The translations under genes were made by a program, and so were the position numbers. 34,896 bases of DNA from Candidatus Fimousia stercorigallinarum (lineage in GTDB: Bacteria > Bacillota > Clostridia > Lachnospirales > Lachnospiraceae): assembly GCA_018715775.1 (NCBI GenBank), contig DVKZ01000061.1, positions 1-34,896 of the forward strand, given 5' to 3'. Numbering within the stretch: position 1 is the stretch's first letter; every line of letters begins with the position of its first letter. Of this stretch, positions 1 to 7,457 are shown in pieces. The notes below the pieces were generated by a model. The model made no database searches. It worked only from the letters and a program-made list of their open reading frames with translations, and had not been told where the DNA came from.

Positions 1-2
1 AA

Positions 3-122
3 ATTAAGTTTTTCTTCTGCCGTATGATACAGAAATCCATACATAAATCCGACCCCGAATACCTTGATGGAAAGTATTGGGCGGAGCAAGGTTGGCTCGA
101 TGGCGGTAAACCGTGGAAATAG
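3..122 (+). CDS. C-terminal tail of an unrecognised mobile-element gene (cut by window edge)
   Basis: An open frame runs from the window edge to a TAG at 120-122 and encodes about 39 residues ending in WAEQGWLDGGKPWK. The hydrophilic tail lies 12 bases before the next gene, which has its own ribosome-binding site, so the two are probably co-transcribed. I do not recognise the family. The neighbours (a KTR-type cysteine-rich protein and a small sigma-like regulator) suggest it belongs to an integrative and conjugative element. The start is outside the window. Confidence 0.45.
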   Translation: MKFFFCRMIQKSIHKSDPEYLDGKYWAEQGWLDGGKPWK

Positions 123-134
123 TGAGGGGACAAT

Positions 135-329
135 ATGGAAAAAATAAATTCTGAATGGGTATGTTGCCCTGTTTGTGGAAATAAAACTCGTGACAAAATA
201 CGGAAGGATACTGTTTTGGTGCATTATCCTCTTTATTGCCCGAAATGCAAACGAGAAACTTTAATCAATGCGAAAAAATTACATATAACTGTCATCAAAG
301 ATCCAGACGCACAGACACAGAGCCGATGA
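135..329 (+). CDS. Cysteine-rich KTR domain protein
   Basis: This 64-residue protein has two CxxC pairs, CPVC near residue 12 and CPKC near residue 36, which together should bind one zinc ion as a small ribbon. The motif GNKTRDKIR after the first pair gives the KTR family its name. Such proteins are common accessory genes in Gram-positive conjugative transposons and have no assigned function. The ATG follows a GAGGGG ribosome-binding site at 123-130. The stop codon lies inside the left arm of a terminator hairpin, so transcription probably ends right after it. Confidence 0.75.
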   Translation: MEKINSEWVCCPVCGNKTRDKIRKDTVLVHYPLYCPKCKRETLINAKKLHITVIKDPDAQTQSR

Positions 330-371
330 ACTTGTGAGATATTTCACAGATCATCGGCTCTTTCTTTTTCG
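321..371 (+). terminator. Terminator overlapping the KTR gene stop
   Basis: AGCCGATGA at 321-329 pairs with TCATCGGCT at 351-359, with an inner GTGA/TCAC pairing, followed by the T-rich run CTTTCTTTTTC. It is a standard intrinsic terminator whose left arm contains the stop codon. Confidence 0.8.
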
Positions 372-450
372 GATAGTGTTTATCAGTCCGCCCAGTCCGC
401 CATATAAAAAAACGGAGTTTTGACGGACTGTATTGTTATGCCCTAATGCT

Positions 451-487
451 CCCTCTAAACCCGTTTTGAGTTTGGAGGGATTTTTTG
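451..487 (+). terminator. Intrinsic terminator
   Basis: A 10-bp stem CCCTCTAAAC/GTTTGGAGGG with one G-T pair is followed directly by ATTTTTT. No gene ends just upstream, so it either backs up the terminator at 321-371 or acts as an attenuator for the downstream regulator gene. Confidence 0.7.
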
Positions 488-653
488 CGTCTTTCTTCAC
501 TTTCTATCCTGCCGCTGATCCGTGCGGCGTTCTACATATTACCAGACAGAAACGAGGATAATCTGTTAAAAAATTCCTTGTTTTGATATGGCTCTTTTAT
601 GCACTAAAAGCAGAGGACAAATATCTACATAAAAGAGCTTTTACTTCTCATAG

Positions 654-690
654 CCGCAATGGTCTGACAGCCTTTGCGGTTTTTCTTTTG
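654..690 (+). terminator. Terminator/attenuator upstream of the sigma-like gene
   Basis: CCGCAA at 654-659 pairs with TTGCGG at 674-679, followed by TTTTTCTTTT. It lies about 105 bases before the GTG start of the sigma-like gene, so any promoter further upstream would have to read through it. Confidence 0.6.
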
Positions 691-795
691 TCGCTTTTTG
701 TCAAGAGACAGGATAAGCCCGCTTCTGGCGTTGGGTGTCGCTCACCGCCTGCCAATCTGGATTTTCAAAAAAATTCAGATTGGAGGTAAAGAACA

Positions 796-1221
796 GTGGC
801 ATACAACCACGGAAAGGCAGAGCGCAGATGGCGGCTCTGGAAAGAGAAAGAAGAAAAGATTTTACGGGAGTGCGGCGTTGATGAAGAAACGATTGAGGAA
901 ATCCGCACTTTTGATAGAGAAGAATTTAATTCCGACAGACGGTTTTACACACGCCTGAATGATGTTGGGGAATACATAGCGGATGCTGCCATGCAGGAGC
1001 CGCCTATGGAGGTCAATACAGTTTGGGATATGCTGAATGAAATCGAGGACGAAAATCTGTACCGTGCATTGCTTACGGTGGACAAGCGTACCCTGCAAAT
1101 TGTCCTGCTGAAAATGCAGGGATATTCCCTAAAAGAGATTGCACCGATGGTTGATTTATCGGCGGGCGCTGTCTATGCAAGGTTAGACCATCTGCGGAAA
1201 AAGCTGAGAAAACTCTTATAG
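796..1221 (+). CDS. Small sigma-70-like / HTH regulator of an integrative element
   Basis: The 141-residue protein has a charged N-terminal half and a C-terminal sigma region 4-like helix-turn-helix at about residues 105-141 (LKEIAPMVDLSAGAVYARLD followed by a basic helix). Short proteins of this type are regulators carried by Gram-positive conjugative transposons. It starts at GTG 796, with GGAGGT at 782-787 giving good spacing. A terminator at 1255-1287 follows. It probably controls transfer or excision functions of the element, most of which is absent here, so its targets are unknown. Confidence 0.7.
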   Translation: MAYNHGKAERRWRLWKEKEEKILRECGVDEETIEEIRTFDREEFNSDRRFYTRLNDVGEYIADAAMQEPPMEVNTVWDMLNEIEDENLYRALLTVDKRTLQIVLLKMQGYSLKEIAPMVDLSAGAVYARLDHLRKKLRKLL

Positions 1222-1254
1222 TCTCTAAAGCCCTGCTGTTTCCTGCGGGCTACT

Positions 1255-1287
1255 GGGTGAGAGGACAACCCCTCTCACCCATTTTTT
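1255..1287 (+). terminator. Terminator after the sigma-like gene
   Basis: GGGTGAGAGG at 1255-1264 and CCTCTCACCC at 1271-1280 form a perfect 10-bp stem followed by ATTTTTT. It separates the sigma-like gene from the short ORF at 1305. Confidence 0.9.
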
Positions 1288-1304
1288 AGCAGGAGGACAA
1301 AGCA

Positions 1305-1523
1305 ATGGCGATACCTAAACGGTCATACTGGTTTCGGGAAGTCGTAACGGAGCAGGAACAAGCTATCATATCAGTTTTCGTGACGGGCAGGGAAAAATCC
1401 AAAAACTGTGCGTACCCTTGTATCTTCGAATATGAGGGTATTTGCTTTGTGTTCTCTAATGGAACTTCACAGATGCAAAGAAGACCGGATAGCATACCGG
1501 CCTTTTTTTGTGTCTGCGTATAG
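1305..1523 (+). CDS. Short ORF, possibly a truncated mobile-element gene
   Basis: An ATG at 1305 sits eight bases after a good AGGAGG at 1291-1296, so translation initiation looks real. The first 30-40 residues (MAIPKRSYWFREVVTEQEQ...) look protein-like. The C-terminal part runs through a terminator-like hairpin at 1481-1508 and ends in an unlikely low-complexity tail, so the original gene was probably cut by the element/chromosome junction or by a deletion. I do not recognise the family. Confidence 0.35.
   Translation: MAIPKRSYWFREVVTEQEQAIISVFVTGREKSKNCAYPCIFEYEGICFVFSNGTSQMQRRPDSIPAFFCVCV
1481..1508 (+). terminator. Probable terminator inside the end of ORF 1305
   Basis: AAGACCGG and CCGGCCTT form a stem with one mismatch around an 8-base loop, followed by a T-run (TTTTTTTG). 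It lies in the last codons of the short ORF and marks the probable end of the mobile-element remnant. Bases 1524-1734 beyond it hold no gene I can support. Confidence 0.55.
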
Positions 1524-1734
1524 AACTACATACCTGCTATATAAAGGATTCTTTTGCATATCGGATAAAAGTCGTTAGTATTGGTTTTTTCTGTATTGAA
1601 AGGAAGATATTATCAGCTTTATACTGGAAATACAATAACTGCTTAAATCTGCCAGTAATTCTGATTTTTACATGATAATGGGAAAATGTTCCCTGCGCTA
1701 TTGAAGGTGTTTTACGAACGGAACACTCCCCCAA

Positions 1735-2640
1735 TTACTTTTCAATCGTATTAGAAAAACGCTCATTCATTTTTCCCAGAAACAACTCTGCAGCTGGAGA
1801 AAACACTTGATATTTCTTCCATATGATATTCAGCCCGGACTCCAGCTTCGGCTCCAGTGGGCGAAAGCAGAGGTTACTGTTATTAGAGGTGTCCGTAAGG
1901 TTATCCAGTGTGATTGCATAGCCAATCCCGGCATCTACCATGATCGCCGCATTGTAGACAAGATTAAATGTGGTGACGATATTCAGCTTTTCAAAGCCTT
2001 CTCCAAACCAGTCGGAAAATGCATTTCCTGTCTGATGGAGTGAGATAGCCTGCCGTGAGCAGATCAGAGGAAGATCCAGGAGGTCTTCCTTTTTTATATG
2101 TTCTTTTCCGGCAAGTGGGCTGTCTTTTCGCATAATCACGCCCCAGATGTCTTTTTCATAGAGATTCATGTAATTATATTTTGATATATCGGCCGGCTGG
2201 ATCAGAACGCCGAAATCCAGCAGTCCTTTATCTAATCGCTCTGTTACGTCCGCAGCATTCCCGCTGTACAGGTGAAAGTGTATGTCGGGATAAGATTCGC
2301 GCAGTTCTTTTATGAGCTCGGCAATCTCATGCATGGCCTTTGTCTCTCCGCCGCCGATATAGATATCTCCACTCACCGTATTCTCTGCGGAAGTAAACTC
2401 GGCCGTTGTTTTATCCACCATAGATACGATCTCTTCCGCCCGCTTCCGGAGGCGCATACCGTCAGGAGTGAGGCTTACATTGTGGCTTTTTCTTATCAGG
2501 AGCTGTACGCCCAGTTCTTTTTCCAGATCCTTGATCTGTCTGGATAAAGTGGGCTGTGTCAGATGGAGGAAGTTGGCGGCGGCAGTGATATTTTCTTCCC
2601 GGGCGACGGCGAGAAAATAACGAAGTACACGGATTTCCAT
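1735..2640 (-). CDS. LysR-family transcriptional regulator
   Basis: The 301-residue protein has the LysR layout: an N-terminal winged helix-turn-helix (MEIRVLRYFLAVAREENITA, then a TQPTLSRQIKDLE recognition helix near residues 28-40) and a periplasmic-binding-protein-like effector domain from about residue 90. An upstream in-frame codon would add 33 residues, but the ATG at 2640 is preceded by AAGGAG (2650-2658) and begins at the conserved MEIR start, so I chose it. The gene is divergent from the serine recombinase with about 137 bases between them. LysR regulators usually control a divergent neighbour or a distant catabolic gene; the neighbour here is a recombinase, so the effector and target are unclear. 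Confidence 0.85.
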   Translation of the reverse strand: MEIRVLRYFLAVAREENITAAANFLHLTQPTLSRQIKDLEKELGVQLLIRKSHNVSLTPDGMRLRKRAEEIVSMVDKTTAEFTSAENTVSGDIYIGGGETKAMHEIAELIKELRESYPDIHFHLYSGNAADVTERLDKGLLDFGVLIQPADISKYNYMNLYEKDIWGVIMRKDSPLAGKEHIKKEDLLDLPLICSRQAISLHQTGNAFSDWFGEGFEKLNIVTTFNLVYNAAIMVDAGIGYAITLDNLTDTSNNSNLCFRPLEPKLESGLNIIWKKYQVFSPAAELFLGKMNERFSNTIEK

Positions 2641-2774
2641 AGAATATAAACTCCTTTCAGGTGAGATTTCAGTTATGACTGTCAGATATTGGTATAGAAA
2701 ATATGGAAATATGGAAATTTGATGACAGGTAAAAAGCACGAATGAAAGTTTTTTGTCTGTTAGGAAAGGAGTAG

Positions 2775-3383
<609 letters not shown>

Positions 3384-3395
3384 AAAAATCAGCTG

Positions 3396-3415
3396 TCAAA
3401 TAGTGTACATTTTGA
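3396..3415 (+). repeat. Left inverted repeat (putative recombinase crossover site)
   Basis: This 20-bp sequence starts TCAAATAGTG and ends TACATTTTGA, and recurs perfectly in inverse orientation at 3541-3560. It is itself an imperfect dyad with ends TCAAA/TTTGA and a non-palindromic centre, which is what serine recombinase crossover sites look like. It begins 12 bases after the recombinase stop codon. Confidence 0.85.
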
Positions 3416-3492
3416 ATCTAATCGTTTTTACTGTATTAAATATGTATAGGAGTTAAAAAAATACTTTTTTATGGGAATCAAACAGAAATTGC

Positions 3493-3521
3493 TTGCTTTA
3501 TGAAAAAACATGTTTTATAAT
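3493..3521 (+). promoter_or_regulatory. Promoter inside the inverted-repeat segment, reading right
   Basis: TTGCTT at 3493-3498 and TATAAT at 3516-3521 are separated by 17 bases, a near-consensus vegetative promoter. The transcript would start near 3528, run through the right inverted repeat and enter the PqqD-like gene about 90 bases downstream. Confidence 0.75.
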
Positions 3522-3540
3522 ATATTTCGTAGATTAGCTA

Positions 3541-3560
3541 TCAAAATGTACACTATTTGA
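3541..3560 (-). repeat. Right inverted repeat (putative recombinase crossover site)
   Basis: This is an exact reverse complement of 3396-3415. With its flanks the site reads TATCAAA...TTTGATA, which resembles the outer half-sites recognised by Hin-type serine invertases. There is no target-site duplication outside the repeats, which argues against a MITE. Confidence 0.85.
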
Positions 3561-3616
3561 TAATATTCCCATTTTGGGACAGATATATAAGTGTATGAAT
3601 GAAAAGAAGGTGTTAT

Positions 3617-4027
3617 GTGAAGCAGTATGAAAAACCCGAATGTCACTACGTCCGCAATATCGACGGGTTGGACAGTGATAAAATAGCAAAGCTGTCGGAG
3701 GATGAGCTCGCAGAATATCTGAAAAACGGCAGCGATACAAAAGAAAATAAGAAGTATCGTATCAAGCCGGGATTTATCCTTCGGGAAATTGCCGGTGAAT
3801 ATACAATTATTCCGGTGGATGCGGAGAGCCTGATTTCCAATGCCATGATGGTACCGAATGATTCGGCGGTATTCCTGTGGAAGGCATTTGAGCAGCCGAG
3901 CACGATTGAAGATGTCGTACGAAAAGGCTTAGAGGAATACGATGTAACGGAAGAGGTCATTCGAAGGTCGACGGAGAAGTTTGTAGAAGAATCTTTGGAG
4001 TATAAAATCTTAGAGGAGGTTGATTAA
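3617..4027 (+). CDS. PqqD-like peptide chaperone (RiPP recognition element)
   Basis: The protein of about 136 residues has a C-terminal PqqD-like domain from about residue 50: GFILREIAGEYTIIPV, then AVFLWKAFEQPSTIEDVV, then a helical segment ending KILEEVD. PqqD-type domains bind the leader of a ribosomal peptide and deliver it to a radical SAM enzyme, and such an enzyme lies two genes downstream. An ATG at 3599 would add six residues but has no ribosome-binding site; GTG 3617 follows AGAAGG with good spacing, so I prefer it. The N-terminal 40 residues are charged and unlike the core fold. It is the first gene after the putative invertible promoter. Confidence 0.82.
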   Translation: MKQYEKPECHYVRNIDGLDSDKIAKLSEDELAEYLKNGSDTKENKKYRIKPGFILREIAGEYTIIPVDAESLISNAMMVPNDSAVFLWKAFEQPSTIEDVVRKGLEEYDVTEEVIRRSTEKFVEESLEYKILEEVD

Positions 4028-4028
4028 G

Positions 4029-4463
4029 ATGAAAAAGAGATGGGTAGAACCGAAAGTGCAAGTTGAGGAATTTATGCCAAATGAGTATGTTGCTGTTTGT
4101 TGGGGAGTAAAGTGTGATATTGACTGGGCAAATAAGCATGAAATTCTTTATGGCTTTTATGATAATGGTGTGTCTCATCAGTCTGATCATTGTGGAAATT
4201 CTTCTAATCAGGTAATTTACGATTATGAAGATGATGGTGTTGGAGATGCAATGGTAGAGACAGGTACAGATGGCTTAGGCACACTGGGATGTACAATATA
4301 TACTGGTTATAATCAACATAATGGGAATTTTATAGGCCGTAGGTCTGTTTCCGACGTACGTATTGGAGAAACAATTTATTGGACAACTGTATCAGGTGAT
4401 CGAACATGGCATCATAAAGGAACTGTATATGCTACAGCAGAGGGTCATCCAAACCGTTCCTAA
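4029..4463 (+). CDS. Candidate RiPP precursor protein, 144 residues
   Basis: The protein opens with a lysine-rich leader-like segment, MKKRWVEPKVQVEEFMPNEY, followed by VAVCWGVKC and a glycine-, aspartate-, threonine- and asparagine-rich region with few hydrophobic stretches, ending TVYATAEGHPNRS. It has no signal peptide or membrane segment. Cysteines occur in CWGVKC, DHCGN and LGCT. It sits between the PqqD-like gene and the radical SAM gene and is followed by an attenuator hairpin, as expected for a precursor made in excess over its enzymes. At 144 residues it is long for a precursor, so a substrate protein or a structural partner is possible. The start is ATG 4029, with GAGGAGG at 4013-4019. 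The function is inferred from position only. Confidence 0.6.
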   Translation: MKKRWVEPKVQVEEFMPNEYVAVCWGVKCDIDWANKHEILYGFYDNGVSHQSDHCGNSSNQVIYDYEDDGVGDAMVETGTDGLGTLGCTIYTGYNQHNGNFIGRRSVSDVRIGETIYWTTVSGDRTWHHKGTVYATAEGHPNRS

Positions 4464-4481
4464 TACATAAAGTCTTCAAAG

Positions 4482-4510
4482 AGAGGCGTGAATTTCACGC
4501 CTCTTTTTTC
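4482..4510 (+). terminator. Attenuator/terminator between precursor and radical SAM gene
   Basis: AGAGGCGTGAA at 4482-4492 pairs with TTCACGCCTCT at 4494-4504, followed by TTTTTC. Placed inside the operon, it should give a high level of the upstream two genes and lower read-through into the enzymes, which is common in peptide-modification clusters. Confidence 0.85.
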
Positions 4511-4548
4511 AAATTAGTCAGGAATTATACAAAAGGAGATATAACTCC

Positions 4549-5673
4549 ATGGAACATATTAAAATGAATCATTCAATGGAAAAGGCCATGCTTCAACATG
4601 CTTTTGCAGCACAGAGTCCTATCAATGGCACGCTCGAACTTCTCCCGCTCTGCAACATGAACTGCGACATGTGCTATATCCGGCTGGATCGGGCGCAGGT
4701 CAAAGCCGGAGGCGGACTCCATACAGCAGATGAGTGGATTTCTCTCGGACAGGAAATGGCAAAAGCAGGTGTGCTCTTTCTTCTGCTTACAGGAGGAGAA
4801 CCGCTGCTTTTTCCGGATTTTCGAAAATTATATACAGAGCTGAAGAAGATGGGAATCATCCTGACCATTAATACGAATGGTACCTTATTGGACGAAGACT
4901 GGGCGGATTTTTTTGCAGCACATAAGCCCCGTCGGATCAATATTACCCTATATGGAGCCACGGATGATGCCTATGAGAAATTATGTCATTATCCCGGCGG
5001 TTTTTCCAAAACGATACAGGCGATCCGCCTTCTGCGTGAAAGAAATGTCGATGTCAAAATCAATGGCAGTGTTACAAAAGATAACCGGGATGATATGGAA
5101 GCGATTTATCAGATTGGCCGGGAACTGGATGTTCCGGTACATATGGATACCTATATGCTGCCGGGGATCCATGAACGAAACCTCCCTTTTAAACAGCAGG
5201 CAAGGCTGCTGCCGGAAGATGCGGCTGCGGCAGAAATCGCTATGCGGAAAGTGGAAATGGCACAGGAAGCTTTTTGGCAATATGCGCAGGAAATTTCTGT
5301 ACAAACCGGACAGAAAGACGTTTATTATCCTGATCAGATTACCTGTCTGGCTGGAAACTGCTCATTTGCTATCAGCTGGCAGGGGCAAATGCGTCCTTGT
5401 GTTACCTTTGAAAAACCGGCAGTTTCGGTATTCGAGAGAGGATTTTCAGCTGCCTGGACAGAGATCTCTCAGACGGCAAAAACGCTTAAGATTTCGAAGA
5501 CCTGTGTCAGATGTCCGCTGCGTCCGGCATGTAAGATCTGTGCAGCAAGTGCAAAGCTGGAAACCGGGAGCTGTGACGGCGTTCCGGAATATTTATGCAG
5601 ATATACAAAAGAGCTGGTACGTCTTCTGAAAGAAGAATGGAAGCAGAAAAAGGAGGCTGACAGCAATGGATAA
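4549..5673 (+). CDS. Radical SAM/SPASM peptide-modifying enzyme
   Basis: The 374-residue protein has the radical SAM signature CNMNCDMC (C35, C39, C42), which binds the [4Fe-4S] cluster that cleaves S-adenosylmethionine, and LLTGGEPLLFPDF near residues 80-92. The C-terminal third has a SPASM cysteine pattern: TCLAGNC, MRPCVTF, then CVRCPLRPACKICAA and two further cysteines, enough for one or two auxiliary clusters. Such enzymes modify peptide side chains by thioether, C-C or epimerisation chemistry; which one cannot be told here. The start is ATG 4549 after AAAGGAG. The end overlaps the next gene by 8 bases, showing translational coupling. With the PqqD-like protein it forms the maturation core of the cluster. 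Confidence 0.88.
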   Translation: MEHIKMNHSMEKAMLQHAFAAQSPINGTLELLPLCNMNCDMCYIRLDRAQVKAGGGLHTADEWISLGQEMAKAGVLFLLLTGGEPLLFPDFRKLYTELKKMGIILTINTNGTLLDEDWADFFAAHKPRRINITLYGATDDAYEKLCHYPGGFSKTIQAIRLLRERNVDVKINGSVTKDNRDDMEAIYQIGRELDVPVHMDTYMLPGIHERNLPFKQQARLLPEDAAAAEIAMRKVEMAQEAFWQYAQEISVQTGQKDVYYPDQITCLAGNCSFAISWQGQMRPCVTFEKPAVSVFERGFSAAWTEISQTAKTLKISKTCVRCPLRPACKICAASAKLETGSCDGVPEYLCRYTKELVRLLKEEWKQKKEADSNG

Positions 5674-6553
5674 AGTATTTCAGATCGGAACGTTTTGTTT
5701 CCGGTTAACCTGTATACAGGAAATTCCGATTCCGGCCAATTTTCTGCTCTTTGAAGTCTCACAGGATGCGAAACCTGAGTTTACTTATCATCTGGACATC
5801 AAGGGTTATCTTCCATCACCGGAGGGGAGAATTCTTGCCAGAAGGCCGGATCTGACTGTATTTGAAACAGCAGACGGGGAAGCACGTCTGATCGGAAGCC
5901 TGGGCGGAACGGCTTATTACGCTTCTTATCAAGAACTGTCAGAGCAGCGTGCAGAGATTACGTTGTCGGTTCATGAGATCGGTGATCTGCTGTTTGATAC
6001 CGTATTTACCTCTCTGTTTGCCTTAGAGCGTCAGATGATCCGGCGAAACAGTCTGATTCTGCACTGCGCTTATGTGAAGTATCAGGGAGAAGCCATTCTG
6101 TTTTCTGCACCTTCAGAGACGGGAAAGTCTACACAGGCAGACCTGTGGAAGCGGTATAGGGGGAGTAATACGATAAATGGAGACCGGGCGCTGCTCAGAA
6201 AGACAGAGAACAGATGGACGGCCTGCGGATGGCCGGTCTGTGGATCCTCAGAAATATGTAATCTTGGGGATACGCCGATCCGTGCCATCGTAATGTTGAG
6301 ACAGGGAAAAGAAAATCATGTAGAACGTCTGTCTCCTTTTCAGGCATTTACACTGCTTTATGCACAAATAACAATTAATCAATGGAACCGGGATTTTGTA
6401 GAAAAGGCCATGAGTGAAATCGAGGATCTGATCAGTCAGATTCCGGTCTGGCAGCTGACCTGCGATATCTCGGAAGATGCCGTAAAGTGTCTGGAAACAG
6501 TGCTTTTTCCTGTCACAGATTCTAAGGCAGGTGATGCAATTCATGAAACGTAG
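5666..6553 (+). CDS. HPr kinase-like P-loop protein of the peptide cluster
   Basis: The 295-residue protein has a P-loop at residues 148-156 (APSETGKST) preceded by LILHCAYVKYQGEAILF, typical of the HprK-related kinases found in PqqD/radical SAM and lasso-type peptide clusters. Two cues fit: GSSEICNLGDTPIRAIVML after the P-loop, and an N-terminal 120-residue domain without the HPr kinase signature. The first glycine of the usual GxxxxGK is alanine and the fourth variable position is glutamate instead of glycine. It is probably an ATP-dependent cytosolic kinase or ATPase acting on the peptide or its carrier; the substrate is unknown. It is coupled to the radical SAM gene at its start and overlaps the AP2 protein gene at its end. 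Confidence 0.75.
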   Translation: MDKVFQIGTFCFRLTCIQEIPIPANFLLFEVSQDAKPEFTYHLDIKGYLPSPEGRILARRPDLTVFETADGEARLIGSLGGTAYYASYQELSEQRAEITLSVHEIGDLLFDTVFTSLFALERQMIRRNSLILHCAYVKYQGEAILFSAPSETGKSTQADLWKRYRGSNTINGDRALLRKTENRWTACGWPVCGSSEICNLGDTPIRAIVMLRQGKENHVERLSPFQAFTLLYAQITINQWNRDFVEKAMSEIEDLISQIPVWQLTCDISEDAVKCLETVLFPVTDSKAGDAIHET

Positions 6554-7361
6554 AGAACTGGCTGGCCAGCGTTTTGGCAAACTGCTTGTGATCGAACCAA
6601 CGCAACAGCGTGTAAGAAATGCCGTAGTCTGGCGCTGCCGGTGTGACTGCGGCAATGAAATTTTTGTAGAAAGCCGGCGGTTAAAGCCGGGGGCGATCAG
6701 CAGCTGCGGATGCGAAAAGACGCCATATGAAGAAAGCAAAGATTTAACAGGTCTACAGTTTGGAAAACTGACTGTCCTAAAAAAATCCGGAAAGAAAGCA
6801 AAGGACGGAAATCCTTTATGGCTTTGCCAGTGTGACTGCGTCAACAAAATAGAAGTAACCAAAAGACGACTGATCACCGGAAATACCAGAAGCTGCGGAT
6901 GTGCGAAAATATCGCAGATGAATGATCTGACAGGTAAACGGTTTGGCAAACTGATGGCTTTATCCTATGCTGGGAAAGAAAATGGATTTCACATCTGGCA
7001 TTGTCAATGTGATTGTGGGAAGATCACAGATGTCCGCCAGTCCAATCTGCAGAGTGGGCGGACGAAAAGTTGCGGGTGTGATCGAAATCCACAGAAAAAT
7101 ATGCATTATACGGAGGGAACATGTCTGGAAATGCTCCGTCCGGAACTTATGTATAAGACAAATACCAGCGGGGTGAGGGGAGTTTATTATAATAAAAAAA
7201 GGAACAAATGGATTGCTCAGATCATGTTTAAGCAAAAATGCTATTATTTGGGTGGATATGACAAGATCGAGGATGCTGCAGAAGTTCGTGCAGCCGCTGA
7301 AGAGAAAATATTTGGTGATTTTCTAAAATGGTATCATGAAACAAAGGCAAAAGAATCTTAA
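6534..7361 (+). CDS. Triple zinc-repeat protein with C-terminal AP2 domain
   Basis: Three repeats of about 60 residues each read G-x-x-F-G-K-L, then W-x-C-x-C-D-C, then S-C-G-C (near residues 8-60, 66-123 and 127-181), each able to bind zinc. The second has CDCVN in place of CDCGN. The last 70 residues (GVRGVYYNKKRNKWIAQI, then YYLGGYDKIEDAAEVRAAAE) form an AP2/ERF DNA-binding domain. In bacteria this pairing is typical of phage or intron homing proteins, but no HNH or GIY-YIG nuclease domain is present. The start is uncertain among GTG 6531, ATG 6534 and ATG 6543. It overlaps the kinase-like gene by 20 bases, so it is probably part of the same transcript. It may be a DNA-binding regulator or a mobile-derived passenger. 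Confidence 0.75.
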   Translation: MQFMKRRELAGQRFGKLLVIEPTQQRVRNAVVWRCRCDCGNEIFVESRRLKPGAISSCGCEKTPYEESKDLTGLQFGKLTVLKKSGKKAKDGNPLWLCQCDCVNKIEVTKRRLITGNTRSCGCAKISQMNDLTGKRFGKLMALSYAGKENGFHIWHCQCDCGKITDVRQSNLQSGRTKSCGCDRNPQKNMHYTEGTCLEMLRPELMYKTNTSGVRGVYYNKKRNKWIAQIMFKQKCYYLGGYDKIEDAAEVRAAAEEKIFGDFLKWYHETKAKES

Positions 7362-7373
7362 TAAAATTGCTTG

Positions 7374-7392
7374 ACCGATAGTAACCATCGGT
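7374..7392 (+). promoter_or_regulatory. Inverted repeat upstream of the EFR1 gene (possible operator)
   Basis: ACCGAT at 7374-7379 and ATCGGT at 7387-7392 form a perfect 6-bp inverted repeat in the 96-base gap before the EFR1 gene, overlapping a weak TTGACC promoter-like box. It could bind a dimeric regulator; none is encoded next to it. Confidence 0.35.
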
Positions 7393-7457
7393 TGTTATCA
7401 TCGATTATAGATATCAATGATGATTTTAATATTGCAAAAAATGAAGGGAGAAGTATT

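Larger units (their letters stand above)
372..795 (+). other. Non-coding leader region with stacked hairpins before the sigma-like gene
   Basis: I see no convincing gene in this 424-base stretch, but it holds several hairpins: CCCTCTAAAC/GTTTGGAGGG at 451-480 followed by six T; an 11-bp perfect inverted repeat GCTCTTTTATG/CATAAAAGAGC at 591-601 and 628-638; and CCGCAA/TTGCGG at 654-659 and 674-679 followed by a T-rich run. The arrangement resembles the attenuated leaders of Gram-positive conjugative elements, where regulator expression depends on reading through terminators. That reading is inference. Confidence 0.55.
3396..3560. promoter_or_regulatory. Putative invertible promoter segment
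   Basis: Perfect 20-bp inverted repeats bound a 125-bp spacer with no ORF. The spacer carries a strong promoter pointing right toward the PqqD-like gene. In the opposite orientation the promoter would point at the 3' end of the recombinase gene and away from the peptide cluster. Together with the adjacent serine recombinase this is the layout of a phase-variable promoter (invertron). Orientation mixing cannot be seen in a single sequence. Confidence 0.72.

Noticed and set aside
1537..1734. 65-residue minus-strand ORF
   Set aside because: It has no recognisable motif or good ribosome-binding site and lies in an AT-rich gap between a terminator and the LysR gene.
3396..3560. MITE or insertion-sequence remnant bounded by terminal inverted repeats
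   Set aside because: No target-site duplication flanks the repeats, the interior has a promoter rather than transposon sequence, and a serine recombinase gene is adjacent. It is not fully excluded.
4877..5629. 250-residue ORF in another plus frame inside the radical SAM gene
   Set aside because: It is a shadow frame; the radical SAM frame contains all cysteine motifs.
6248..6949. 233-residue minus-strand ORF
   Set aside because: It is a frame shadow of the HprK-like and AP2 genes, which have clear motifs on the plus strand.
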